DNA of 64,000 bases from Sandaracinobacteroides sayramensis (GCF_022014495.1 NZ_JAKLSQ010000001.1:36738-100737); one strand, 5' to 3'. Positions 27,201-37,403 are shown, counted from the stretch's first letter. Made by a program: numbers and translations. The notes: generated by a model not told the origin, from the sequence alone.

Positions 27201-28441
27201 AGGAAGCGGAAATTCAGCTGATAGTCGCTTTCGCGCAGATCATGGCTGGCGTCGGAAAGCGTCAGCCCCGGCACTTCGAAGCCGGGAGGCGCGGGGAACC
27301 AGTTGACTCCGAAGCGGGGATGCACCCCCGTCCGGGCGATCACATGGTGATAGGGGGGCAGTTCGTTCGCGACCGAAGCCTTGATCCGGGCGCCCAGGTC
27401 GCCGGCATAGGCGGCGAAGCTGAGCGCCGGGTCGATGGGCGCGCGCAGGATGAGCGCGTTGGAGAAGCCGCCGATGGTGCGCGCGGCGGCGGGAAAGCCG
27501 CGCCGGCCGTTCGACTGGAAGGCGCTCAGCACGTCCGCCGTTCCCGTCAGCCTCGAGAGCAGCGCCAGCGCGGCGGCGTAGGCGATGGTGAATTCGGAAA
27601 CCTTGAGCGCGGCCGAGCCCTCCTCGAACGCCTTCGCCGTGGCGGGTGAAAGCGGCCGGTCGAAGGCGCGCATCTCCGGGCCGTCCGCCCAGTCGAGATC
27701 GGGCGGCAGGTCGCGCTGCTCCGGCGCATCCTGCAAGGTCTTTTCCCACCAGGCCTGCTGCGAAAGGCAGGGCTCCGTCGTCGCCCAGTCCTCGGGGATC
27801 ACCTCATGCGGGGCAGGCGCCGGGTCGGGCAGCGGCTCGCCGCGATAATGGGCAAAGACTTCCTCCAGCGCCAGGCGGGCGGACTGGCCATCGGAAATGC
27901 TGTGGTGGTTGGAGAAGCTGAAATAGTGGAGGTCCGAGGCGACGGTGACGAGATGATATTGCGCCAGCGAGGCCGGCGTCAGGTCGGGCTTCGCCATCAG
28001 CAGCGGCCTGAGATGCTCGTTCACCTCGTCGAGGCTGGCGTGGGGCAGGTCCAGCCGCTGCAGCCGCGCCTCGGCCTGCGGCACGATATATTTCCAGAAG
28101 CGCCCCGCACGGTCGAGCGTGAAGCCGGTGCGCAGCGCCGGATTGCGGGCGATCAGCGCATCGACGGCGGCCGCCAGCCGCTCGGCGTCGACGACGCCTT
28201 CGATGCGCGTGAGGCGGGGAATGGTATAGACCTGCGGGGTCATCCGCTCGGCCATGATGTAGCGTTCTTCGGTGGGAGTCGGCGCCAGCAGCGGCAAACC
28301 GGCGGGCGGGGGCACTTCACCGGGGAGGTTCGGGCCGGGGTGGTTCGGCCGGATGCCGGGCATGGCGATAGCGCCCATGGTCAACCCGCGCGCCATGCGC
28401 TTCGAGCCGGAGCGGCCCCCTGCATCTTCTTCCTCACCCAC
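24266..28441 (-). CDS. Condensation-adenylation-carrier protein fused to membrane acyltransferase-3
   Basis: A 1391-residue NRPS-like protein. Domains in order: condensation (about 45-470; catalytic HHSISDG at 179-185), adenylation (about 480-975; FTSGTTGEPRG 633-643, FYGSTET 773-779, YRTGD 853-857, RGFRVEP 880-886, PNGKIDR with Lys961), carrier (about 985-1050; GGDSL, phosphopantetheine Ser1019), and a polytopic acyltransferase-3 domain (about 1065-1375) with the family's R-x10-H pair (Arg1069, His1080). The A-domain segment AHDPLLRDIFTTL...PTQEDI closely resembles LYS2-type aminoadipate reductases, and its Asp678 could hold an alpha-amino group. Inference: it activates an amino or related acid, loads it on its own carrier, possibly acylates it through the C domain, and hands it to the membrane transferase. 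The start (GTG 28441) is uncertain; in-frame ATGs lie at 28396, 28378 and 28363. It lies between gatA and gatB. Confidence 0.85.
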   Translation of the reverse strand: MGEEEDAGGRSGSKRMARGLTMGAIAMPGIRPNHPGPNLPGEVPPPAGLPLLAPTPTEERYIMAERMTPQVYTIPRLTRIEGVVDAERLAAAVDALIARNPALRTGFTLDRAGRFWKYIVPQAEARLQRLDLPHASLDEVNEHLRPLLMAKPDLTPASLAQYHLVTVASDLHYFSFSNHHSISDGQSARLALEEVFAHYRGEPLPDPAPAPHEVIPEDWATTEPCLSQQAWWEKTLQDAPEQRDLPPDLDWADGPEMRAFDRPLSPATAKAFEEGSAALKVSEFTIAYAAALALLSRLTGTADVLSAFQSNGRRGFPAAARTIGGFSNALILRAPIDPALSFAAYAGDLGARIKASVANELPPYHHVIARTGVHPRFGVNWFPAPPGFEVPGLTLSDASHDLRESDYQLNFRFLRAGATRRLVVFYRARELSRARIETLIDQFEWLAQALVSRRDRPMAEIGLGEFAPLPEPLEPIGAEAPAQPITADFLARARASPDAPALLSAEASLSYGALAGRAGGAAAELAESGIAAEARVAILARRNAAFVANLLGVSLRGNAFLVLDSAYPDERLLQMLAEARPAAILVSAEDGLTARARALAARAEVALVETDPERSEPPIPGRPDSDAPAYFLFTSGTTGEPRGVAVSHRPLAHFARWQARRFAIGPGDRVTMLSGLAHDPLLRDIFTTLSAGATLLVPTQEDILAPGRLSRWVAERKPSVAHLTPPLGEVMLAGAPEAALSSLRLFFWGGDMLRPALVERMRAAAPGAAHVNFYGSTETPQAVASFAVDQQPPLGPVRAIPVGWASEGHVVRVVDPAGQPLSAWEPGELEVRSALLALGRLEQGAITPSDGRYRTGDRGFHRPDGAIQLAGRTDDQVKIRGFRVEPAEVASALEAHPSVSRAFVLADGDSHRRLIAFTVDDLADGARASDLAAFLSGRLPAYMVPELFVPLDAMPLLPNGKIDRSRLRALAARQAASRPGPSLSPPSAAEQSLVEAWQKVLGRADIGPDDSLVSLGGDSLSFVNLYLATEEALGAVPDGWQVMSIRQLCAQGSSRKSLWRPVDSSMLTRAVAILLIVSAHLKLIPYFAGATTALFLVTGYLFGGLQLTTAFHRRSVAPLVRMMVNLMIPVLLFSILLYGWKSWSGRDPHISVLILTGNFFDYRNPDMQGREFYLWYVHCMVQILYAVLLATWLALRYGPPTLGPWRFAFALFLGGVVARFGLPALLQPDFLAKGAPLLSIWSYLPTTHFPTVMLGVLIALSDDGSRKRLLAPIVLLYAIAQLRFFPGWGGLYTLAFGLLLLFVRRVPLPRFLSSLLLPISGASLFIYLTHFQFQVLLKRAGIAEPAIHVLVAILAGIALWRLYSWLAAQAMGRMRRYIADEEDSAFPASRG

Positions 28442-28494
28442 ATGACCTTGCCCCTGGCCATCTGCAGTTCAGTTTCGACAAAATCCGGCTGTCG

Positions 28495-31068
28495 TCAACC
28501 GGCACGCCGAAATGGAAAGCGCATGAGGTTGATCGCCCGGTTCAATGCCAGACCCAAAAGGATCGCCAGCGCCACGATCACCACGACCGGAATCTGAGGC
28601 CAAAGGACGAGACCGGCATAGATTACCACGCCATGCGACAGATAGATTTGATAGCCCGCCGCCGAAATTTGCGTGATCAGATTGTGGAGCGGCGCCGGAA
28701 CCGGCAGCCGCGGAAAGGCCAGCAGCAAGGCCGCCGCCGCGATGAGCCACAGCGTTCGCATTTCCCCGACGATTGGGCTGAATTCGCCCCATATCGCAAA
28801 CATGGGAACCACCCCCATCGTCAGCAGCGCCAGGCCGGCGACGATGGCCGCCGTGATCCATTTCTGCCGCCCGGTGCGGGCGAACCAGATCAGCCAGCCG
28901 ATGGCGAACAGCGGCAGCGCGGCATGGGCGGTGCGATGATCGAAGCCGCCGACCCGGTCGATGGTGACCATGGCGCCGAACTTCAACAGGAAGGCGCCGG
29001 CCGCGAACCACAGCCCCAGACGGAAGGGATCGGAGCCCGCCTGCCGCCGCACCGCCGGCACCAGGAACAGCAACAGGACGATCAGGTAGAGCTGGAACAA
29101 GGCTTCGATGAACCAGAAGGGGGTCAGGAAGCCGCCGGGTGAGGGGAAATAATTGCCGATCAGAAGGAAACTCGCCCAATCCACCGGCTTGCGCGTCAGC
29201 GCATAGAGAATGAGGATGACGAGATAGGGCAGGACCACCCGCGCGAAGAAGTCGCGGACGATACCCACCCCGCCGCCGGCTATGAACCGGTCCGACTGGA
29301 ATCGGGCCAGCGAGTAGCCCGCCAGCAGCATCAGCACGTCGGAACCGCCGCCCACGGGGAAATCGCTGGCGTGGTTCACGATCACCGCCAACAGCGCAAG
29401 GGCCCGCAGCACCATCTCGCTGTCGATCCGGGGAAAGAGGCCGCGCCCTTTGCCCGGCCGGGCCAGCGCTTCCAGACGCGAGACCGGCAACTGCTCCCAC
29501 CCCGCCGGCAGATCGCCGCCGAGCGCCTCTTCCAGCGCCAGCGAGAGCTGGACATAGCTGAGGCTGTCTCCGCCAAGGCCGACGAAGCTGCTGTCCGCCT
29601 CCACCGCGCGGCCCTGGAAGGTGCGGCGGAAGGCGGCGCGCACCGCGCTTTCGCCGACCGTTGCCGGCTCCTGCGCCGCATCGGCCTGCCGCGCCTCGGC
29701 TTCGGCCAGGATTCGGCGGTAATCGGTCTTGCCGCTGGGAAGGCGCGGCAGTTCCGGCCAGTCGGATATGTCGAACAGGCTTTCCGGCAGGCTGAAGCTG
29801 CCGGCCAGGTCCGCCGCCAGTCCCGCCGGCGCTTTCGGGGTAACGGCGACGGCCAGCAGGGAATCGGAGCCGGTCACGGCCGCCGAAAGCCCGCGCCGGC
29901 CAAGCTCGCGCTCCACCTCGTCCAGCGACACGCGCAGGCCGAAGGGCTTGGCGATGCGGCTGGTGCGGCCGGTGATCCGATAAAGGCCATCGGCGCGCCG
30001 GACCGCGAGGTCGCCGGTCGCCAGCGCCTCGATTTCCGCGCCATCGGCGAGATCGCCGCGCGCCAGCGCATAGCCCATCATCACATTGGGGCCGCGATAG
30101 ACCAGCTCGCCTTCCGTTTCCGGCGTCTCCACCGGATGGCCGCCTTCGCCCTTCAGCTCCAGCCGTCCGCCGGGAATGGCGATGCCGATGCAGTCCGGCG
30201 CATCCGCCAGCCGTTCCGGCGGCATATAGGCGATGCGCGCCGTCGCCTCCGTCTGCCCATACATCACGAAGAAACGCACGGAGCGTTCCCGCGCCCACTT
30301 CTCCACCCGCGCGGCGGTTTCCGCCGGCAGGCGCCCGCCGGCCTGCGTCAATGTCGTCAGATGCGGATGTTCCCGCCCCCAGAATCCGGTCCGATCGAGA
30401 AGCTCGTAGGAATAGGGCACCCCGGCAAGGGAGGTGCCCGCCTCGCGCTCGAAGAAGTCCCACAATTCCGCTTCCAGCAGGGAGCGGCCGGTGAGCAACA
30501 GGGTGCCGCCCACCGCCAGATGCGAATTCAGCACCGAGAGGCCGTAGGAATAATGGATGGGCAAGGTGGTGAGGGCGCGCGTGCCCGGCCCTGTCCCCAG
30601 ATATTCGGCGATCGACGCGGCATTGGCGTCAACCGCCGCCGCCGAAAGCCGGACGAGTTTCGTCGCCCCGGTGGTGCCCGAGGTGGAGAGCAGCAGCGCG
30701 AGATCGGGGTGCAGTCCGCCTTCCGGGCCGGATAGCTCCAGCGACCATTCGCCCTCCCTCACGCGGAACAGCGCGTCGGGGCGGAACTGTTCCAGCAGCC
30801 GGGGCGTCGCCTCGGCGGTCAGGATGACGACATGCCCCCCCGCCAGCGCCGCCAGATAGGCGATGACCGGCTCCAGACTGTTGGCGGCTTCCACCAGCAG
30901 CAGCCGGCGTTCCGGCCCCAGGCGCTCGGCGAACGCCTCCACCCGCCCGGCCAGACCGTCGTAGGAAAGCCGCTCCCCGGATTCGGTGACGATGGCCGGC
31001 CGCTCGCCGAACTGGCGCAACCGGCTTGCGAAAGTGCTGCCTTTCGGATGCACCGCGGCGTCCACCAT
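28495..31068 (-). CDS. Acyl-adenylating enzyme-carrier protein fused to membrane acyltransferase-3
   Basis: An 857-residue protein with the same plan as its neighbour but no condensation domain. Adenylation spans 1-455 (STSGTTG 128-134, MYGQTEAT 269-276, TGDLAVR 351-357, LPSGKTDYR with Lys447). The carrier spans about 470-535 (GLGGDSLSYVQ, Ser502). The polytopic acyltransferase-3 domain spans about 549-857, with Arg555 and His566 in the R-x10-H arrangement. The A domain looks like an acyl-CoA-ligase-type activator (LPIHYSYGLSVLNSHL) rather than an amino-acid one, so a carboxylic or fatty acid is the likelier substrate. The start at 31068 follows GAGGGG, 37 bases after the gatA stop. Fusing activation, carrier and membrane transfer recalls DltA-DltC-DltB, but the membrane part is acyltransferase-3, not MBOAT. 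The acceptor is unknown. Confidence 0.85.
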   Translation of the reverse strand: MVDAAVHPKGSTFASRLRQFGERPAIVTESGERLSYDGLAGRVEAFAERLGPERRLLLVEAANSLEPVIAYLAALAGGHVVILTAEATPRLLEQFRPDALFRVREGEWSLELSGPEGGLHPDLALLLSTSGTTGATKLVRLSAAAVDANAASIAEYLGTGPGTRALTTLPIHYSYGLSVLNSHLAVGGTLLLTGRSLLEAELWDFFEREAGTSLAGVPYSYELLDRTGFWGREHPHLTTLTQAGGRLPAETAARVEKWARERSVRFFVMYGQTEATARIAYMPPERLADAPDCIGIAIPGGRLELKGEGGHPVETPETEGELVYRGPNVMMGYALARGDLADGAEIEALATGDLAVRRADGLYRITGRTSRIAKPFGLRVSLDEVERELGRRGLSAAVTGSDSLLAVAVTPKAPAGLAADLAGSFSLPESLFDISDWPELPRLPSGKTDYRRILAEAEARQADAAQEPATVGESAVRAAFRRTFQGRAVEADSSFVGLGGDSLSYVQLSLALEEALGGDLPAGWEQLPVSRLEALARPGKGRGLFPRIDSEMVLRALALLAVIVNHASDFPVGGGSDVLMLLAGYSLARFQSDRFIAGGGVGIVRDFFARVVLPYLVILILYALTRKPVDWASFLLIGNYFPSPGGFLTPFWFIEALFQLYLIVLLLFLVPAVRRQAGSDPFRLGLWFAAGAFLLKFGAMVTIDRVGGFDHRTAHAALPLFAIGWLIWFARTGRQKWITAAIVAGLALLTMGVVPMFAIWGEFSPIVGEMRTLWLIAAAALLLAFPRLPVPAPLHNLITQISAAGYQIYLSHGVVIYAGLVLWPQIPVVVIVALAILLGLALNRAINLMRFPFRRAG

Positions 31069-31105
31069 CAATCCCCTCGTTCGCCCGGGCTCCGCTTTGC
31101 CGCCG

Positions 31106-32583
<1,478 letters not shown>

Positions 32584-32584
<1 letters not shown>

Positions 32585-32871
32585 TATTCGATCACCTTCG
32601 GAACCGCGAAGAAGCCGTGGGCCGACTGCGGCGCATTCGCCAGCACGTCCTGCTGGATGTCGCCATCGGTCACTTCGTCCTTGCGCCATTCGCGTGTCAG
32701 GGGAATGACGGCGGTCATCGGCTCGACCGTGCCGGTGTCCACGGCCTGCAACTGGTCGATCCAGCCGAGGATATTGTTCAGTTCCCGCGTCAGCGGCTCG
32801 ACTTCTGCGGCGGCGAGCTGCAAGCGCGCCAGCCCGGCCACCCGGGCGACCATGGATTCATCAACAGCCAT
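32584..32871 (-). CDS. gatC: Aspartyl/glutamyl-tRNA amidotransferase subunit C
   Basis: A 95-residue structural subunit that wraps around and stabilises GatA-GatB. Family features are [20 protein letters not shown] at the N terminus, [17 protein letters not shown], and the C-terminal LRENAPQ-like [19 protein letters not shown]. It is the first gene of the locus and overlaps gatA. An 81-bp gap separates it from the DsbA-family gene. Confidence 0.94.
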
Positions 32872-32952
32872 GAGGCGCGCCTAGCAGCCGCCTATCGGCA
32901 GGGCAACATTGTGCGGCGCGACAATCCGGCGGCCTGGCGCGCCGTGGCGGCG

Positions 32953-33597
32953 CTACTCTTGCGCGGCGGCCATCCGGCCGAGCCCGATCGCCAGCCGTTC
33001 CGGCTCCTGCGCGCCCACCACCAGCCCGCGCTCGGCCAGGATCATCGCAGGCACGCCGGTGATTCCCATTTCCGCCCAGCGGGCCTCCAGCGCCCGAACG
33101 GGGCCGGCGAACCGGCCGTCGGCCAGCACGGCCGCCGCTTCGGCGCGGTTCAGCCCCACGGCGTCCACGGCGTCCAGCAGCACCGCCTCGTCGCCAATAT
33201 TCTGCCCTTGCGTGAAATAGGCTTCGAACAGCTTCAGTTGCAGATCGGTCTGCCGGCCGCTCTCCCGCGCCCAGTGCAGAAGCTGGTGCGCGGCGAAGCT
33301 GTTCCAGATCCGGTCGGAGCGGCTGGCGAAATCGATCCCCAGCGGCTCGGCGATCCGCTGCATCTGCTGCCGCGTCGCCGCCATCTGCTCCGGCGTGGCG
33401 CCATATTTGCGGGCGATATGCTCGGCCACATCCTCGCCCTCAGGCGGCATGTCGGGGTTCAGCTCGAACGGGTGCCAGCGGATGTCGCCTTCCAGATCGG
33501 CGATTTCCAGGGCGCGCTGCAACTGCCGGTAGCCGATGAAGCACCAGGGGCAGACCACGTCGGAAACGATGTCCACCCTGATCGTCCGCCGCGCCAT
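32953..33597 (-). CDS. DsbA-family (FrnE-like) thiol oxidoreductase
   Basis: A 214-residue thioredoxin-fold protein with the active site VVCPWCFIG (Cys16 and Cys19), the long helical insertion, the cis-proline segment GITGVPAMIL and a C-terminal VVGAQEPERLAIGL. This is the FrnE / 2-hydroxychromene-2-carboxylate isomerase-like branch of the DsbA superfamily. It has no signal peptide, so it should act in the cytoplasm. The start at 33597 was chosen because homology begins at IRVDIVSDVVCPWC. It is divergent from prfC; the 65-bp gap holds a 14-bp tandem repeat. Confidence 0.88.
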   Translation of the reverse strand: MARRTIRVDIVSDVVCPWCFIGYRQLQRALEIADLEGDIRWHPFELNPDMPPEGEDVAEHIARKYGATPEQMAATRQQMQRIAEPLGIDFASRSDRIWNSFAAHQLLHWARESGRQTDLQLKLFEAYFTQGQNIGDEAVLLDAVDAVGLNRAEAAAVLADGRFAGPVRALEARWAEMGITGVPAMILAERGLVVGAQEPERLAIGLGRMAAAQE

Positions 33598-33605
33598 CCC
33601 GCTCT

Positions 33606-33633
33606 CCCATAGATTGAGGCCCATAGATTGAGG
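33606..33633. repeat. Tandem duplication, 14 bp x 2
   Basis: Two adjacent perfect copies of CCCATAGATTGAGG occupy most of the short gap between the divergent dsbA-like gene and prfC. They lie in the upstream region of both genes and so could alter promoter spacing. Confidence 0.85.
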
Positions 33634-33662
33634 CCGGGCCATAATCGCGCTAGGGGCGCGCC

Positions 33663-35222
33663 ATGTCCACATCCGCCGCCGCCCGCGCCGGGGAAAACCC
33701 TGAGCGCCGGACCTTTGCCATCATCTCCCACCCGGACGCCGGGAAAACCACGCTGACCGAGCGGCTGCTGCTGGCCGGCGGCGCCATCCACGCCGCCGGC
33801 GAGGTGAAGGCGCGCGGCGCGGCGCGGCGGGCGCGTTCCGACTGGATGAAGATCGAGCAGCAGCGCGGCATCTCCGTCACCTCGTCGGTGATGACCTTCG
33901 AGCGCGACGGGCTGACCTTCAACCTGCTCGACACCCCGGGCCACGAGGATTTCTCGGAAGACACCTATCGCACGCTGACCGCCGTCGATTCGGCGGTGAT
34001 GGTGATCGACGCCGCCAAGGGCATCGAGGCGCAGACGCTGAAGCTGTTCGAGGTGTGCCGGCTGCGCTCGGTTCCGATCATCACCTTCATCAACAAGGTG
34101 GACCGCGAGGGCAAATCCCCCTTCGACCTGCTGGACGAGATCGCCGACAAGCTGGCGCTCGACGTCTGCCCGATGAGCTGGCCCGTCGGCATGGGCGGCG
34201 AGTTCGAGGGGCTTTGGGACATCGAGCGCCGGCAGCTTCAGCGCCCCGACGGCGAGGTGGTGAAGGGGGAACTGAAGGAACTGGTTTCCGCCCCCATTTA
34301 CGCGCGCGTGTCCGAGGAACTGGAACTGGCCGAAATGGGCTATCCGGCGTTCGACGCCGAGGCCTATCGCCATGGCGACCTGACGCCCATCTACTTCGGC
34401 TCGGCGCTGCGCGAGATCGGGGTGGAGCCGCTGATCGAAGCGCTGGCCCGCTTCGCCCCCGGCCCGCGCCCGCAGCCGGCGGAGCCCGCGGCCGTCGACC
34501 CCACGGCCTCCACCGTCACCGGCTTCATCTTCAAGGTGCAGGCGAACATGAACCCGATGCACCGGGACCGGGTGGCCTTCATGCGCCTGTGCTCCGGTCG
34601 GTTCCGGCGGGGGATGCGGTTGAACCAGGTGGGCACCGGCAAGCAGATCGCCGTGCACTCCCCGGTGCTGTTCTTCGCCCGCGAGCGGGAAACGGCGGAC
34701 GAAGCCTTCCCCGGCGACATCATCGGCATCCCCAACCATGGCACGCTTAGGGTAGGCGACACGCTGACGGACGGCCCGCCCGTCACCATCACCGGCCTGC
34801 CCAATTTCGCGCCGGAAATCCTGCGCCGCGTGGTGCTGAAGGACCCGACCAAGACCAAGCAGCTGAAAAAGGCGCTGGACGACATGGCCGAGGAGGGCGT
34901 CATCCAGGTGTTCCACCCGCAGATCGGCGCGCAGACGGTGGTGGGCGTGGTGGGGCAGCTTCAGCTGGAAGTGCTGATCTCGCGGCTGGAAGCCGAATAT
35001 AAGGTGGAGGCGGTGCTGGAAGCCTCGCCTTACGACACCGCCCGCTGGGTGGCGTCGGACGATGCGGCGGCGATCCGCAAGATCACCGAAGAGCATCGCA
35101 GCCAGATGGCCGCCGACCGCGACGGGCATCCGGTGTTCATGGCGAAGGATCTGTGGGACCTGAACTATATCCAGGGCCGGCATCCGGCGGTGCGCTTTTC
35201 CGCGACTCGCGAACGCACTTGA
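33663..35222 (+). CDS. prfC: Peptide chain release factor 3
   Basis: A 519-residue translational GTPase that recycles RF1/RF2 from the ribosome after termination. G motifs are AIISHPDAGKTTLTERLLL (P-loop), RGISVTSSVMTFE (G2), LLDTPGHEDFSEDTYRTL (G3), and ITFINKVDREGKSPFDLLDE (G4, NKVD). RF3-specific signatures follow, such as GFIFKVQANMNPMHRDRVAF and AEEGVIQVF. AGGGG lies six bases before the ATG. Length matches E. coli RF3 (529). Confidence 0.96.
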   Translation: MSTSAAARAGENPERRTFAIISHPDAGKTTLTERLLLAGGAIHAAGEVKARGAARRARSDWMKIEQQRGISVTSSVMTFERDGLTFNLLDTPGHEDFSEDTYRTLTAVDSAVMVIDAAKGIEAQTLKLFEVCRLRSVPIITFINKVDREGKSPFDLLDEIADKLALDVCPMSWPVGMGGEFEGLWDIERRQLQRPDGEVVKGELKELVSAPIYARVSEELELAEMGYPAFDAEAYRHGDLTPIYFGSALREIGVEPLIEALARFAPGPRPQPAEPAAVDPTASTVTGFIFKVQANMNPMHRDRVAFMRLCSGRFRRGMRLNQVGTGKQIAVHSPVLFFARERETADEAFPGDIIGIPNHGTLRVGDTLTDGPPVTITGLPNFAPEILRRVVLKDPTKTKQLKKALDDMAEEGVIQVFHPQIGAQTVVGVVGQLQLEVLISRLEAEYKVEAVLEASPYDTARWVASDDAAAIRKITEEHRSQMAADRDGHPVFMAKDLWDLNYIQGRHPAVRFSATRERT

Positions 35223-35253
35223 GCGGCGCGGCGCGGGCGCTACTGTTCCGCGC

Positions 35254-36711
35254 ATGCGCACGCTTTTCCTGGCCCTCGCCCTTTCGCTTTCCGCCCCTGT
35301 TCTCGCCCAGGCGCCGCTCGAGGCGGCGCTGCCGGAAATCCGCAAGGGCTTTCAGGACTGGATGCTGGACAACCGCGTTCCCGGCCTCGCCTTCGGCATC
35401 GTGAAGGACGGAAAGCTGCTGCATGTCGAGGGGATCGGCGTGCAGGATCTGGAGACGCGGCGACCCGTCACCGCCGACAGTGCTTTCCGCATCGCCTCCA
35501 TGTCCAAGGCCTTCACCGCCTATGGCATTCTTTCGCTGGCGGCCGAGGGCAAGTTGCGGCTGGATGATCCGGCGGCAAAACATGTGCCGGAAATGGCCGG
35601 CTGGGCGAGCGGCATCACGGTCGGCGACCTGCTGCACCACACCGCCGGCTTCGTGACCGACGACCCCTGGGGGGATAGGCAGCAGGTGCTGACCGAAGCC
35701 GAATTCACCGCGAAGCTGAAGGCCGGCGTGCCGTTCAGCACCGCGCCCGGCACGGCCTATGAATATTCGAACTTCGGCTATGCGGCGCTGGGGCGGATCA
35801 TCGGCAATGTCTCGGGCAAATCCTATCAGCAGCGGATCGGCGAAACCGTCTTCACGCCGCTGGGGATGGGCGCCACCAGCTACGACGTGTTCCGCGTGCC
35901 GCGCGAACGGCTGGCGGTGGGCTATCGCTTCGAGAACGGCCGCTGGACGCCCGAGCCCATGATGCGGGACGGAGCCTTCGGCGCCATGGGCGGTGTCGTC
36001 ACCACCGCCGGCGATTATGCGAAGTGGGTGGCGCATCTGCTGTCCGGCTGGCCCGTTCCAGCCAAGGCCGGCGCCGATGGCGAAGTGCTGAGGGCCATGC
36101 GCATGGGCGGCGGCTTCACCCATTCCCGCCAACGCCCCGGCAAGGATGCCGCCGACTGCCGCTTGCAGATGATCTACGCGGGCGGTCTGGTGGCCGGGCA
36201 GGACTGCCTTCTGGGCGGGGTGATGTTCCACTCCGGCGGCTACCCCGGCTATGGCAGCCACATGCTGCTGTTCCCGGACGCAGGGGTGGGAATCTTTGCT
36301 TTTTCCAACCGCACCTATGCCGCGCCTTTGCCGCCCGTGTGGGATGCGGCCGGCGCCCTGCAGCGCGCCGGCCTGCTGACGGCAAGGCCGGTGCCCGTCA
36401 GCCCGGCGCTGGAAGCTGGCTATGCGGCCGCGAAAAAGGCGTGGGAGGCCGGCCGTATCGACGTGCAGCCCGAGTATCTCGCCATGAACATGCTGCTGGA
36501 CAGTTCGGCGGAGAATTGGGCGGCGGAGTTCAAACGGCTGAAGGGCGAAACCGGCAAATGCGACACATCGGCGCCGATCGCCGCCAGCAACGCGCTTTCC
36601 GGCCGTTTCCAGTGGCGCTGCGAAAGCGGCCGGATGAACGGCCAGCTCCTGCTGGCGCCCACGGGTAGCGTGCAGATTCAGGCGCTCAGGCTGTCGCAGG
36701 CGGGCCGATAA
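35254..36711 (+). CDS. Secreted serine hydrolase, class C beta-lactamase/PBP-like
   Basis: A 485-residue protein with a signal peptide (residues 1-19, LALALSLSAPVLAQA). The SxxK motif is SMSK (Ser82-Lys85 in RIASMSKAFTAYG), the YxN motif is YSN in AYEYSNFGYAALG, and the third motif is HSGG in MFHSGGYPGYGSH. These are the catalytic elements of the beta-lactamase / esterase / DD-peptidase family; the HxG-type third motif favours esterase- or peptidase-like members over true resistance enzymes. A 130-residue C-terminal extension follows the core. It lies 31 bp after prfC with no clear link. The substrate is unknown. Confidence 0.87.
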   Translation: MRTLFLALALSLSAPVLAQAPLEAALPEIRKGFQDWMLDNRVPGLAFGIVKDGKLLHVEGIGVQDLETRRPVTADSAFRIASMSKAFTAYGILSLAAEGKLRLDDPAAKHVPEMAGWASGITVGDLLHHTAGFVTDDPWGDRQQVLTEAEFTAKLKAGVPFSTAPGTAYEYSNFGYAALGRIIGNVSGKSYQQRIGETVFTPLGMGATSYDVFRVPRERLAVGYRFENGRWTPEPMMRDGAFGAMGGVVTTAGDYAKWVAHLLSGWPVPAKAGADGEVLRAMRMGGGFTHSRQRPGKDAADCRLQMIYAGGLVAGQDCLLGGVMFHSGGYPGYGSHMLLFPDAGVGIFAFSNRTYAAPLPPVWDAAGALQRAGLLTARPVPVSPALEAGYAAAKKAWEAGRIDVQPEYLAMNMLLDSSAENWAAEFKRLKGETGKCDTSAPIAASNALSGRFQWRCESGRMNGQLLLAPTGSVQIQALRLSQAGR

Positions 36712-36736
36712 GCGCGCGAAGCAAGGTGAGGGCCCG

Positions 36737-37255
36737 TTAAAGCGCCAGCGCCGCCCCGGCCGTCTGCACGCGCCGCTCCGCATCCGCCGACGCGCGGGTC
36801 GCGGCTGTAGCGAGGTTTTCCACCGTCTGACGATCAGGGTCTTCCGAGTCCAGACTGTCGACCATGCGCAGCAGGGGGGTCATCCGCGCCTCGATCTCGC
36901 CGAAGGGCGCCCGCGCCAGATCGAAGCGCGAAAGCGCCATCTGCGCATCGCTCCAGGGCTCGCTGCCGCGTGGCTTACCTTTGGCGTTCGCCAACGCCTT
37001 GTCGAGCGCTGCCTTGTTGCGGGCGACCTCGGCCTGCGCATCGGCGAGCGCTTTCCCTTCCCGCGCGAGATCGGCCTTCAGGCTCTGCTGCTGTTCGGGC
37101 GGCAGCCGCATGTCCGTGCCGGCGCCCGGTTCCTCGATCACCCGCGGAATTTCACCAGGGCGCGGCTGTAAAGAAGGGAAACTGCCCCGCGGGCCGCAAG
37201 CGACGAGCGCCAGGGTGGACAATATCAGGAGCAGCGTCGGAACGGGGCGATTCAT
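36737..37255 (-). CDS. Predicted lipoprotein of unknown function
   Basis: A 172-residue protein with a lipoprotein signal (LLLILSTLALVAC; lipobox LVAC with Cys20), a proline-rich stretch, and then a long helical, coiled-coil-like region (ALADAQAEVARNKAALDKAL and later). No known domain is recognised. It is predicted to be anchored in the inner or outer membrane. It converges on the serine hydrolase and is divergent from tRNA-Arg. Confidence 0.7.
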   Translation of the reverse strand: MNRPVPTLLLILSTLALVACGPRGSFPSLQPRPGEIPRVIEEPGAGTDMRLPPEQQQSLKADLAREGKALADAQAEVARNKAALDKALANAKGKPRGSEPWSDAQMALSRFDLARAPFGEIEARMTPLLRMVDSLDSEDPDRQTVENLATAATRASADAERRVQTAGAALAL

Positions 37256-37326
37256 GAAAACTCCCTAGCGCCGGGCAATGGGTGCTTGCAATGTGCCGAT
37301 CATTGCTCTAGTCGCCGCCTTCCCAA

Positions 37327-37403
37327 GCGCCCGTAGCTCAGCTGGATAGAGCACCAGACTACGAATCTGGGGGTCGGACGTTCGAATCGTTCCGGGCGCG
37401 CCA
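37327..37403 (+). tRNA. tRNA-Arg (anticodon ACG)
   Basis: The 77-nt cloverleaf includes an encoded CCA end. The acceptor arms are GCGCCCG (37327-37333) and CGGGCGC (37393-37399), the D arm contains AGCTCAGCTGGATAGAGC, the anticodon stem CCAGA/TCTGG encloses the loop CTACGAA with anticodon ACG, and the T loop is TTCGAAT. It reads CGN arginine codons after A34 deamination. Confidence 0.97.

Noticed and set aside
22667..27649. Plus-strand open frame of 1660 codons across gatB and the fusion gene
   Set aside because: The product is rich in Arg, Gln and His with no domains, typical of antisense frames in high-GC DNA. The opposite strand has complete catalytic motifs.
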